From: RUG11247 sp050945995
GTDB lineage: Bacteria; Bacillota; Clostridia; Christensenellales; Aristaeellaceae
Direction: 5' to 3'
NCBI GenBank assembly: GCA_050945995.1
Contig: JBMNUA010000093.1
Span: 1-8,941 of the forward strand
DNA length: 8,941 nt
The notes beneath the pieces were generated by a model, which saw nothing but the letters and a program-made list of their open reading frames with translations, did not search any database and was not told the DNA's origin. This document shows, in pieces, positions 1-5,923 of this stretch. Position 1 is the stretch's first letter; every line of letters begins with the position of its first letter. The position numbers and the translations under genes are program-made.

Positions 1-1822
1 CGGCGATGGTGTTCCCGCCGTAATCGCCGTCAACGCTCGACGCTTTCGCGAAATAGCCGAGGTGGAACAGCCGGGTTTGCAGCCGTTCGACGCTCGCGCC
101 CTTGTCGCCGGAGCGCAGCGCGGTAGCGATCATCGAGGATGCGGGCGCGCTGCCGCCGTAGAGCACGCGCTGGGTCGCGGCGTCCGCCGTGCCCGTCTGC
201 GAAAGCCCGACCTGCGCCTGGAAGCGCTTGACGGCGGCGGCGGTGAGCGCGTTGAAGTTGCCGCCGGGCACGCCGTCGAAGTAGCCGAGCTCCTCGAGCG
301 CGCGCTGGAGCTTTGTCACGTCCCCGCTGCTGTCGCCGGAAGTCAGGGTGTCGAACTTCGCGGCGCTCATGTATTTGATCTGCGCAAAGCCGCGCATCTC
401 GCCGATTCCAAGGTACGCCCAGCTTTTGTTGTAGGCGTAGATATCGACCTGCGCCGCGATCGGCAGCGAACCGGCGGGCGAGGTGTCGCCGGGCTCGGCG
501 TATATGGGGATGGCGTCCTCGATCACGGTCGCGGTGAACTGCACATCCGGATAATTCTTGCGATATTTCTCAGCTTCCGTCGGAAGCTGCGATTTGGGGA
601 TGAGCGCAGAGACGGCGCAGTAGCCGAAGTATCCCGCGCGCTCGACATACGCCCAGTCCTTATCAAAGCGCACAACATTGAGCTCCGCGCCCTCTTTGAG
701 CGTGCCCATGCGCGGCGAGGACGCGCTCGCCGATTCATAGACGACGACGGATTTCGCGGTGACGACGGCGGGGATATAGTCCTTGGGATCGACCGCCGCA
801 GTCGGCGCGGGCGTGGGCGCGGGCGTTTCGATCAGATCCGCGCGCGTCAAGCCGGCGATGCGGCAAAAGCCGTAGTTGCCGTTGAGCTCGACATACGCCC
901 AGGTGCGGTTGAAGCTGACGACATTGAGCGTCGCGCCCTTTTTGAGCGTGCCGAGCGATTCCGAGGAGGTGTTCGCCGAGCGGTAGACGACGGCGGTGTT
1001 CGCGGTGACGACGGCGGGGATGAAGTCCGCCGGATCGACCGCCGCGGTCGGCGCGGGCGTGGGCGTGGGCGCGGCGACGAGGTCGGCGCGCGTCAGCCCG
1101 GACATACGGCAGTAGCCGTAATGATCCTCGCGCTCGATGTACGCCCAAGTGCCGTTGTTGGCGAGGACATTGACTTCCATGTCCTTTTTGAGCGTGCCCA
1201 ATTTCGCCGAGGACGCGCTCGCGGATTTGTATACGGGAAGGCTCGCGTCGGTGACGACGGCGGGCACAGCTTCGAGAACGGGCGCGGCATCCTCCTGCGT
1301 GGGCGCAGGGGTGGGCGCGGCGGTCGGCGCGGGCGACTCGTCTTCATACGTCAGATAGCCCGCGTACATATACGCGCCCACGCCGTTGCGCTCGATCATC
1401 GCCCAGCTTTTATACTCGGCGACCACGTTCACGCGCGTGCCCTTGCTCACGGAAGCGGATTTGCTTGCGGTATCCGGCGCGACATAGACTTTCACGCCGG
1501 AGGCGTTGACCTGCGCCGGACGGGCGATATCGTCCACCGCGGTGAGGTCGGAGAGCGCGCAATAGCCGGTGCGCGATTGGAAGGTGAACTCCGCGACGCC
1601 GCCGCCGGTTTTGGTGACGGTAACGATCGTGCCGATGGGGAGCGCGCCCGCGTAGGACGAGAAATCGGCGTCCCAATATACTTTCACGCCGCCTTCTGTC
1701 GTAACGGCGGAATAATCCGCCGCGAAGGCGACATGCGGCGCGGCGCTGAGCAGGAGGGATACGGCAATCACAGCCGCAAGTTTTTGAAGAAATTTCGTTT
1801 GGAATTTGACAGGTCGTTGCAT
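1..1822 (-). CDS. Secreted SH3-repeat / peptidoglycan-binding protein (3' end cut by window)
   Basis: Read on the minus strand this gives 607 codons without a stop, running off the window at position 1. Residues 1-34 form a signal peptide (basic N-terminus, hydrophobic core about 15-27, AFA cleavage site near 32-34). Six SH3-like (bacterial SH3) repeats follow at about 36-95, 100-158, 186-247, 268-331, 349-408 and 427-485; several end in W-A-Y-(I/V)-E and G-(Y/F)-C. Pro/Thr/Ala-rich linkers lie at about 162-180, 250-262 and 332-345. Two PG_binding_1-type repeats come next, about 495-555 and 567-607, with the pattern LQ.aL..LGYFdG...N..T..AV..FQ; the second is cut. The start at 1822 has an AAAGGAG site 8 bases upstream. 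Such proteins bind cell-wall peptidoglycan outside the cell. Any catalytic domain would lie beyond the window, so an enzymatic role cannot be judged. Export and wall binding are confident; exact function is not. Confidence 0.9.
   Translation of the reverse strand, partial: MQRPVKFQTKFLQKLAAVIAVSLLLSAAPHVAFAADYSAVTTEGGVKVYWDADFSSYAGALPIGTIVTVTKTGGGVAEFTFQSRTGYCALSDLTAVDDIARPAQVNASGVKVYVAPDTASKSASVSKGTRVNVVAEYKSWAMIERNGVGAYMYAGYLTYEDESPAPTAAPTPAPTQEDAAPVLEAVPAVVTDASLPVYKSASASSAKLGTLKKDMEVNVLANNGTWAYIEREDHYGYCRMSGLTRADLVAAPTPTPAPTAAVDPADFIPAVVTANTAVVYRSANTSSESLGTLKKGATLNVVSFNRTWAYVELNGNYGFCRIAGLTRADLIETPAPTPAPTAAVDPKDYIPAVVTAKSVVVYESASASSPRMGTLKEGAELNVVRFDKDWAYVERAGYFGYCAVSALIPKSQLPTEAEKYRKNYPDVQFTATVIEDAIPIYAEPGDTSPAGSLPIAAQVDIYAYNKSWAYLGIGEMRGFAQIKYMSAAKFDTLTSGDSSGDVTKLQRALEELGYFDGVPGGNFNALTAAAVKRFQAQVGLSQTGTADAATQRVLYGGSAPASSMIATALRSGDKGASVERLQTRLFHLGYFAKASSVDGDYGGNTIA
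590..1267 (-). repeat. Tandem DNA repeat encoding SH3 units 3-5
   Basis: Three consecutive units of about 245 bases (1267-1022, 1021-779, and 778 to about 590, the last without the linker) encode near-parallel protein segments. Each begins (V/I)PAVVT, contains (L/M)GTLK, then W-A-Y-(I/V)-E and ends G-(Y/F)-C. The linkers between units 3/4 and 4/5 are almost identical at protein level (PTPAPTAAVDP). The other SH3 units in the gene are more diverged, so units 3-5 look like the most recent duplications. Confidence 0.75.
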
Positions 1823-1830
1823 TCTCGCAT

Positions 1831-1837
1831 CTCCTTT
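1831..1837 (-). promoter_or_regulatory. Ribosome binding site of the SH3-repeat gene
   Basis: AAAGGAG on the minus strand, 8 bases before the ATG at 1822. It fixes the start: the ATG at 1830 is in another frame and touches the SD. Confidence 0.8.
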
Positions 1838-1922
1838 GTCGTATCGCGTGCCAATTTCGACGGATCGTACAATTGCATGGTATAGATGTTAAAATACGAC
1901 GCCGGTCACAAATTTCCTTTTA

Positions 1923-1964
1923 TTTGCAATGTTAAATAAATATGTCCGAGATATGTTTGCAATG
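1923..1964. repeat. Direct repeat TTTGCAATG x2
   Basis: The 9-base sequence TTTGCAATG occurs at 1923-1931 and 1956-1964, 33 bases apart (about three helical turns), in the AT-rich region between two divergent genes. It could be a pair of regulator-binding sites or chance. I could not place a convincing promoter for the leftward SH3-repeat gene; the region is AT-rich but has no clear -35/-10 pair on the minus strand. Confidence 0.35.
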
Positions 1965-2014
1965 AGTTCGTAATATTTTGACCCGGAATATGAAGCGTTT
2001 TGACTGCGGACGGA

Positions 2015-2043
2015 TTGCCAGAACGGCGCGGATATGCTACAAT
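2015..2043 (+). promoter_or_regulatory. Sigma-A-type promoter with extended -10 for the URO-D-like gene
   Basis: TTGCCA (2015-2020), a 17-base spacer and TACAAT (2038-2043), with TG one base before the -10 (extended -10). Transcription would start near 2050, giving a leader of about 28 bases. Because the -10 lies downstream of the ATG at 2000, that upstream ATG cannot be the start. Confidence 0.75.
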
Positions 2044-2061
2044 ATGCGAGATTGAAATGAC

Positions 2062-2066
2062 GGGAG
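2062..2066 (+). promoter_or_regulatory. Ribosome binding site of the URO-D-like gene
   Basis: GGGAG lies 11 bases before the ATG at 2078. The alternative in-frame ATG at 2057 has no SD-like sequence, so 2078 is preferred. Confidence 0.55.
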
Positions 2067-2077
2067 TGTTTTGGCAG

Positions 2078-3205
2078 ATGACACACAGAGAACGTGTGCG
2101 GGCGATCCTGCACGGCGAAAATTATGACCGCATGCCTGTCGTCGCGTTCGGTTATTGGGACGAGACGCTGGAGAAATGGGCGGACGAAGGGCACATCACG
2201 CGCGAGGAATGCGACGGCTACAAGCGCTACGGCGACAACTCGGACGCGGATTTCTCGATCATGAAAAGGCTGGGGTTCGACTTCAACTGGAACGCGTGCT
2301 TCGGCGGGCGCAACTTCATGCACCCCTATTTCGAGGAGGAAATTCTCGAGACGAAGCGCGACGGCAGCATCATCAAGCGCGACAACATGGGGCTGCATGT
2401 GCTGGTGAAGCCGGGCATCGTATCCATTCCCGCCGAGATCGGAACCTCCATGGAGGATCGCGACGATTGGGAGGCGCTATACAAGCATCGCTTCCAATAT
2501 TCGGACGACCGCATCGATGGCGATGCCATCCGGCGCGCGCTGAGCGAGAACGAGACGCGCGAGTTGCCGCTTGCGCTGCACTGCGGGAGTCTGTACGGGA
2601 ACATCCGGAACATGATGGGTGTCGAGGGGCTGAGCTATCTGCACGCCGACGACGAGGAGCTCTACATCGAGATCATCGACACGGTGGGCGAGCTCGTCTA
2701 CAAGGTCGCCGAGAAGATCGCGTCGAGCGGCATACAGTTCGAGTACGCGCATTTCTGGGAGGACATCTGCTTCAACTCCGGGCCGCTTGTGCACCCCGAC
2801 ACTTTCCGCGAGTATGTCGCGCCGCATTACAAGCGCATCACCGACATGCTGCGCGCGCACGGCATCGACCGCGTGTCCGTGGACTGCGACGGGAAGATCG
2901 ACAAGCTCGTGCCGATCTGGCTCGAAAACGGCGTGAACACCATGTTCCCCATCGAGGTCGGCACCTGGCGCGCGAGCATCGCGCCCTGGCGCGAGCAGTA
3001 CGGCGAGGGGCTATTCGGCGTGGGCGGCATGGACAAGCGCGTGTTTGCGCACGACAAGGCCGCCGTCGATGCCGAGATCGAGCGGCTCAAGCCGTTGGTC
3101 GATCTGGGTGGGTACATCCCCTGCCCCGACCACCGCATTGCGCCCGACGCGAAGTTCGAGCTTGTGCAGTACTACTGCGAGCAGTTCCTGAAGACGATGC
3201 GGTAG
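2078..3205 (+). CDS. Uroporphyrinogen decarboxylase-fold protein (URO-D / methyltransferase-like, not HemE)
   Basis: The product is 375 residues. Its N-terminus, MTHRERVRAILHGE followed by DRMPV, is characteristic of the URO-D superfamily branch that includes corrinoid/cofactor methyltransferases such as MtaA, MtbA and CmuA. The later core also fits: an EYAHFWED segment (222-229), VSVDCDG (267-272), GVNTMFPIEVG (285-295), GGMDKR (316-321) and GGYIPCPDH (344-352). The N-terminal RQAGR-type motif of true HemE is absent. Cys270 and Cys349 sit where zinc-ligand cysteines occur in methyltransferase relatives, but I cannot confirm a full His/Cys/Cys site. The protein is cytoplasmic, with no signal or membrane segment. 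No corrinoid protein or methyltransferase partner lies nearby, so the substrate is unknown. It appears monocistronic, with its own promoter, and converges on the oxidoreductase. Family is confident; reaction is open. Confidence 0.85.
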   Translation: MTHRERVRAILHGENYDRMPVVAFGYWDETLEKWADEGHITREECDGYKRYGDNSDADFSIMKRLGFDFNWNACFGGRNFMHPYFEEEILETKRDGSIIKRDNMGLHVLVKPGIVSIPAEIGTSMEDRDDWEALYKHRFQYSDDRIDGDAIRRALSENETRELPLALHCGSLYGNIRNMMGVEGLSYLHADDEELYIEIIDTVGELVYKVAEKIASSGIQFEYAHFWEDICFNSGPLVHPDTFREYVAPHYKRITDMLRAHGIDRVSVDCDGKIDKLVPIWLENGVNTMFPIEVGTWRASIAPWREQYGEGLFGVGGMDKRVFAHDKAAVDAEIERLKPLVDLGGYIPCPDHRIAPDAKFELVQYYCEQFLKTMR

Positions 3206-3231
3206 GCGCACGGGGCGCGCGGGGAGGAACG

Positions 3232-3349
3232 GGCGGGGGCGCTGCCCCCGCCACCCCCGCCAAAGGGAATTTCCCTTTGGAAACCCATGCAGGGGGATAA
3301 ATGAATATGAGTCTGTCGCTACCCCGGGGGCCCAGCCCCGGGGTAGCGA
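3232..3349. repeat. Cluster of three perfect palindromes (interspersed-repeat-like)
   Basis: Hairpin A has 9-base arms GGCGGGGGC/GCCCCCGCC at 3232-3240 and 3244-3252 with a 3-base loop. Palindrome B has 10-base arms CCAAAGGGAA/TTCCCTTTGG at 3260-3269 and 3271-3280 around a single T. Hairpin C has 14-base arms, TCGCTACCCCGGGG at 3316-3329 and its exact complement at 3336-3349, with a 6-base loop. None is followed by a clear T-run on either strand. Any may help stop transcription of the upstream URO-D-like gene, but the block resembles an intergenic palindromic repeat more than a classical terminator. Confidence 0.65.
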
Positions 3350-3487
3350 ATTTGGGTTGGGGGGAGAAAAAGGGACGGAGAACGGGGAACGGGTTTGGAT
3401 AGGAGTAGAGAGAAAGATAAAGGAACGAGGGCGAACATAAAATAGAGGATATAGGAACGGGTGGGCGGATCAGGCAAGGTGAACATG

Positions 3488-3519
3488 AAACGGCGGAGGA
3501 GCGTTGCTCCCCCGCCGTT
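3488..3519 (-). terminator. Probable intrinsic terminator of the oxidoreductase gene
   Basis: On the minus strand, 13 bases after the stop codon, a 14-base-pair stem (AACGGCGGGGGAGC with its partner, one G-T wobble) closes on a 3-base loop. The distal arm ends in TT and one more T follows before a C. The stem is strong; the T-run is short. Confidence 0.6.
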
Positions 3520-3532
3520 GATCGGCTACTAT

Positions 3533-4627
3533 TTAGTCAAAGAACACGGGCTTGCCGGTCTTATTGGACTCATAGATCGCCTCGAGGATTTTGGTAACGA
3601 CGATCGCCTGCTCCGGTTTGGTGACGAGCGGGGCGTCATCCGACTTCACATGGTCGATCCACATGCGCGCCTCGATGTCCTCCGGACCGCCGCCGCCCAT
3701 GCCCTCAAAGAACGCAGCGCCGCCCGCCGCGAGCATCGGCTCGGTGGTATAGAGCTTCGAGAAGCGCTCGCCATTGATGCGAAGCGGCGTATCCGCATCG
3801 CCGAGCATGTCCGCGCCCGCCTTATCGCCGCACAGCACGGTTTTTGCCTCATCCACGAGCAGCGTATTGAGCGCCCACGAGCTCTCGAGCACGATGGTCG
3901 CACCGTTCTTCATCTTGATAAAGCCAAAAGCGGAGTCCTCGACGGTGAACTTCTCGGGATCCCAGCTGCCCCAAGCGTTCGCGGCGTCCTTGGTATCCGC
4001 GAGCTTGCGGAACACCGAGCCGACGACCATCGCGGGCTCGTAGTTATCCATCTCCCACAGGGTCAAATCGAGCGCGTGGGTGCCGATGTCGATCAGCGGT
4101 CCGCCGCCCTGGTTCTCCTCATCGAGGAACACGCCCCAGGTGGGCACGGCGCGGCGGCGGATCGCCTGCGCGCGCGCGTAGTAGACCTCGCCCAGATCGC
4201 CCGCATCGACGACCTTCTTGAGATACAGGCACTCGGGGCGGAAGCGATTCTGATACCCGATGGTGAGCTTCTTGCCGGTGCGCTTCGCGGCGTCGAGCAT
4301 CTTCTGCGCCTCGACCGTATTGATCGCCATGGGCTTTTCGCACATGACATGCTTGCCTGCCTCGAGCGCGTCCACGGTGATGAAGGAGTGCTGCTTATTG
4401 GGCGTGAGCACATGGACGACATCCAGATCGAGCTTGAGCAAGTCCTTGTAATCGACAAAGACCTTTGCGCCCTTCGCGCCGTATTTCTCACACGCCTTCT
4501 CTGCGCGTTCCTCGACGATATCGCAGAACGCGACCATTTCGACATCCTTGAGCCTGTTGAGCGCCGGCATATGTTTGCCGTTGGCGATACCGCCGCAGCC
4601 GATGATACCAACTCGTACCTTATCCAT
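3533..4627 (-). CDS. Gfo/Idh/MocA family NAD(P)-dependent oxidoreductase
   Basis: The product is 364 residues, a normal length for the family. An N-terminal Rossmann fold shows GIIGCGGIANG at 7-17. The family EKP motif is at 97-99 within CEKPMAIN. The C-terminal domain has GGGPLIDIGTHALD at 174-187. Lys98, Asp180 and His184 correspond to the Lys/Asp/His catalytic set of inositol dehydrogenase, with the same Asp-x3-His spacing. The enzyme is cytoplasmic and likely oxidises or reduces a hydroxyl on a sugar, inositol or similar polyol with NAD(H) or NADP(H); the substrate cannot be read from sequence. The start at 4627 has AGGAGGT 6 bases upstream and a near-consensus promoter at 4669-4697. A terminator-like hairpin follows the stop. 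It seems monocistronic: it converges on the URO-D-like gene and is divergent from the CDF exporter, so neighbours do not reveal its pathway. Confidence 0.92.
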   Translation of the reverse strand: MDKVRVGIIGCGGIANGKHMPALNRLKDVEMVAFCDIVEERAEKACEKYGAKGAKVFVDYKDLLKLDLDVVHVLTPNKQHSFITVDALEAGKHVMCEKPMAINTVEAQKMLDAAKRTGKKLTIGYQNRFRPECLYLKKVVDAGDLGEVYYARAQAIRRRAVPTWGVFLDEENQGGGPLIDIGTHALDLTLWEMDNYEPAMVVGSVFRKLADTKDAANAWGSWDPEKFTVEDSAFGFIKMKNGATIVLESSWALNTLLVDEAKTVLCGDKAGADMLGDADTPLRINGERFSKLYTTEPMLAAGGAAFFEGMGGGGPEDIEARMWIDHVKSDDAPLVTKPEQAIVVTKILEAIYESNKTGKPVFFD

Positions 4628-4633
4628 TGGTTT

Positions 4634-4640
4634 ACCTCCT
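4634..4640 (-). promoter_or_regulatory. Ribosome binding site of the oxidoreductase gene
   Basis: AGGAGGT on the minus strand, 6 bases before the ATG at 4627: a near-perfect SD that fixes the start. Confidence 0.88.
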
Positions 4641-4668
4641 GTCGCCCCGTTGACCGGGTCTCTACATT

Positions 4669-4697
4669 ATTTTACAATAAACCTTCCATATTCGCAA
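4669..4697 (-). promoter_or_regulatory. Sigma-A-type promoter of the oxidoreductase gene
   Basis: On the minus strand, TTGCGA (4697-4692), a 17-base spacer and TAAAAT (4674-4669). Transcription would start near 4662, giving a leader of about 35 bases. Confidence 0.75.
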
Positions 4698-4717
4698 GCG
4701 TTTTTCATGCCGCAAGG

Positions 4718-4726
4718 TGATAAAAT
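4718..4726 (+). promoter_or_regulatory. Candidate extended -10 promoter element of the CDF gene
   Basis: TGATAAAAT: TG at 4718-4719 and -10 TAAAAT at 4721-4726. No good -35 is found 16-18 bases upstream, so activity would rest on the extended -10 or an activator. The implied leader is only about 12 bases and would begin close to the GGGGGTG that serves as SD (4733-4739). Confidence 0.45.
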
Positions 4727-4744
4727 AAGTATGGGGGTGTATGT

Positions 4745-5914
4745 ATGGAAAAACTGCGCAGGCGATTGGCGCAAACGGATGTGGATATCCACGACCACGA
4801 CGCGCGCGAGCGGGCGGGCGCGCGCGCGGGCGCGGCGGGCGTCGCGCTCAACGCGCTTTTGTTTCTATCGAAGTTCGCCGCGGGGCGGCTGAGCGGGTCG
4901 ATCGCGATCACGGCGGACGCGTTCAACAACTTGGCCGACGCGGGCTCATCGCTTGTGACATTGGTTGGTTTCAAGTTGGCGAACAAGCGCCCGCACGCCG
5001 ATCATCCCTTCGGGCACGGGCGGATCGAGTACATCGCGGGGCTGATCGTATCGATCGCGATCATCATGACGGGCTTTGACCTCGGAAAGACGTCCATCGA
5101 GCGGATCTTTTACCCCGGCGCGGTCGAATTCAGCACGCTTTCGGCGGGCATACTCATCGCGTCGATTGTGATAAAGCTCTGTATGGCGCTATATTACCGG
5201 CACATTGCGCGGCGCATCGCGTCCGTCGCCATGCGCGCGGCGCAGATCGATTCGCTTGCGGACGCGGGCGCGACGACGGCGGTGTTGCTGTCGATGTACA
5301 TCGCGCGCCGCACGGGCTACGCGGTGGACGGCTACGCGGGCGCGCTCGTCGCCGCGATGATCCTCTGGGCGGGCATCGGCGCGGCGCGCGACACGATATC
5401 GCCGCTGTTGGGCAGACCGCCCGATCCCGCGCTCGTCGCGCAGATCCGCGCGCTGGTGTTTGAGTGCGAGGTGGTGACGGGGATGCACGATTTGGTGGTG
5501 CACGATTACGGGGCGGGCAGGCGCATGATCTCGCTGCATGCGGAAGTGCCGTCGGACGGGGATTTCATGGCGACGCACGATTCCATCGACCTGCTCGAGC
5601 GGCGGATCGCGCGCGAGCTGCATTGCCACGCGGTGATCCACATGGACCCGTTGGCGACCGACGACGCGCTGGTGAACGCCGCGAGCGAGAAGATCCTCGC
5701 CGCGATCCGCGCGGAGTTGGGCGCGGGGATGACGATCCACGATTTTCGGATGGTCGCTGGGCCGACGCACAACAATGTGATCTTCGACGCGGCGCTGCCG
5801 CCGGGCAGCGACGAGTCCCCCGAGCGGATCAAACAGGAGATCGAGCGGATCGTCGGCGCGCTCGACGGGAATTATCACGCGATTGTTACGGTGGACGTAG
5901 GTTACGGAATGTGA
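4745..5914 (+). CDS. Cation diffusion facilitator (CDF) metal exporter, probably Mn-type, with duplicated C-terminal domain
   Basis: The product is 389 residues; ordinary CDF proteins are near 300. About six membrane helices lie between residues 31 and 214 (roughly 31-50, 52-78, 94-115, 131-152, 169-189, 196-214). GSIAITADAFNNLADAGSS at 51-69 and HPFGHGRIEYIAGL at 87-100 are family signatures. The transport-site residues align as Asn61-x3-Asp65 in helix 2 and Asp169-x3-Asp173 in helix 5, in place of the Asp/His set of zinc exporters. An N-D-D-D set is known from manganese exporters of the MntE type, so Mn2+ efflux is the likely role (inference). The cytoplasmic tail holds a canonical CDF domain (about 244-303) and a second similar unit (about 314-388). 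The N-terminal DVDIHDHD (12-19) could bind metal. The start at 4745 uses GGGGGTG, 5 bases away. The gene converges on the MATE gene with a 4-base gap. Confidence 0.9.
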   Translation: MEKLRRRLAQTDVDIHDHDARERAGARAGAAGVALNALLFLSKFAAGRLSGSIAITADAFNNLADAGSSLVTLVGFKLANKRPHADHPFGHGRIEYIAGLIVSIAIIMTGFDLGKTSIERIFYPGAVEFSTLSAGILIASIVIKLCMALYYRHIARRIASVAMRAAQIDSLADAGATTAVLLSMYIARRTGYAVDGYAGALVAAMILWAGIGAARDTISPLLGRPPDPALVAQIRALVFECEVVTGMHDLVVHDYGAGRRMISLHAEVPSDGDFMATHDSIDLLERRIARELHCHAVIHMDPLATDDALVNAASEKILAAIRAELGAGMTIHDFRMVAGPTHNNVIFDAALPPGSDESPERIKQEIERIVGALDGNYHAIVTVDVGYGM

Positions 5915-5923
5915 TACATCACA
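5910..5923. repeat. Inverted repeat spanning two convergent stop codons
   Basis: TGTGAT-AC-ATCACA, a perfect 6-base inverted repeat with a 2-base centre. It contains the stop of the CDF gene (5912-5914, plus) and that of the MATE gene (5921-5919, minus). As RNA it could only form a short stem; it is not followed by a T-run close enough for a standard terminator. Confidence 0.5.

Larger units (their letters stand above)
3206..3532. other. Intergenic region between convergent genes
   Basis: This 327-base stretch holds no convincing gene. Its left part (3232-3349) has three strong palindromes. The middle (3361-3440) is about 84% purine on the plus strand. The right end (3488-3519) is a terminator-like hairpin for the oxidoreductase. 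A 33-codon frame at 3301-3402 has an SD-like AGGGGG but encodes low-complexity sequence through a palindrome and is not called. Confidence 0.7.

Noticed and set aside
62..1885. 607-codon open frame on the plus strand
   Set aside because: It is the antisense shadow of the SH3-repeat gene. Its translation is Arg/Asp/Gly-rich with no domain, while the minus strand gives a signal peptide, SH3 and peptidoglycan-binding repeats and a good SD.
2155..3300. 381-codon plus-strand frame overlapping the URO-D-like gene
   Set aside because: Its Arg/Ala/His-rich translation is a +1 frame shadow in GC-rich sequence; the URO-D-like frame has promoter, SD and conserved motifs.
3301..3402. 33-codon plus-strand frame with an SD-like AGGGGG
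   Set aside because: It runs through a perfect 14-base-arm palindrome and a purine tract and gives low-complexity sequence; there is no sign of coding selection.
3461..4720. 419-codon plus-strand frame opposite the oxidoreductase
   Set aside because: Shadow frame: no recognisable domain, while the minus strand has complete Gfo/Idh/MocA motifs.
5910..5923. CRP-type operator
   Set aside because: TGTGA and TCACA are 4 rather than 6 bases apart and lie at gene ends, not near a promoter.
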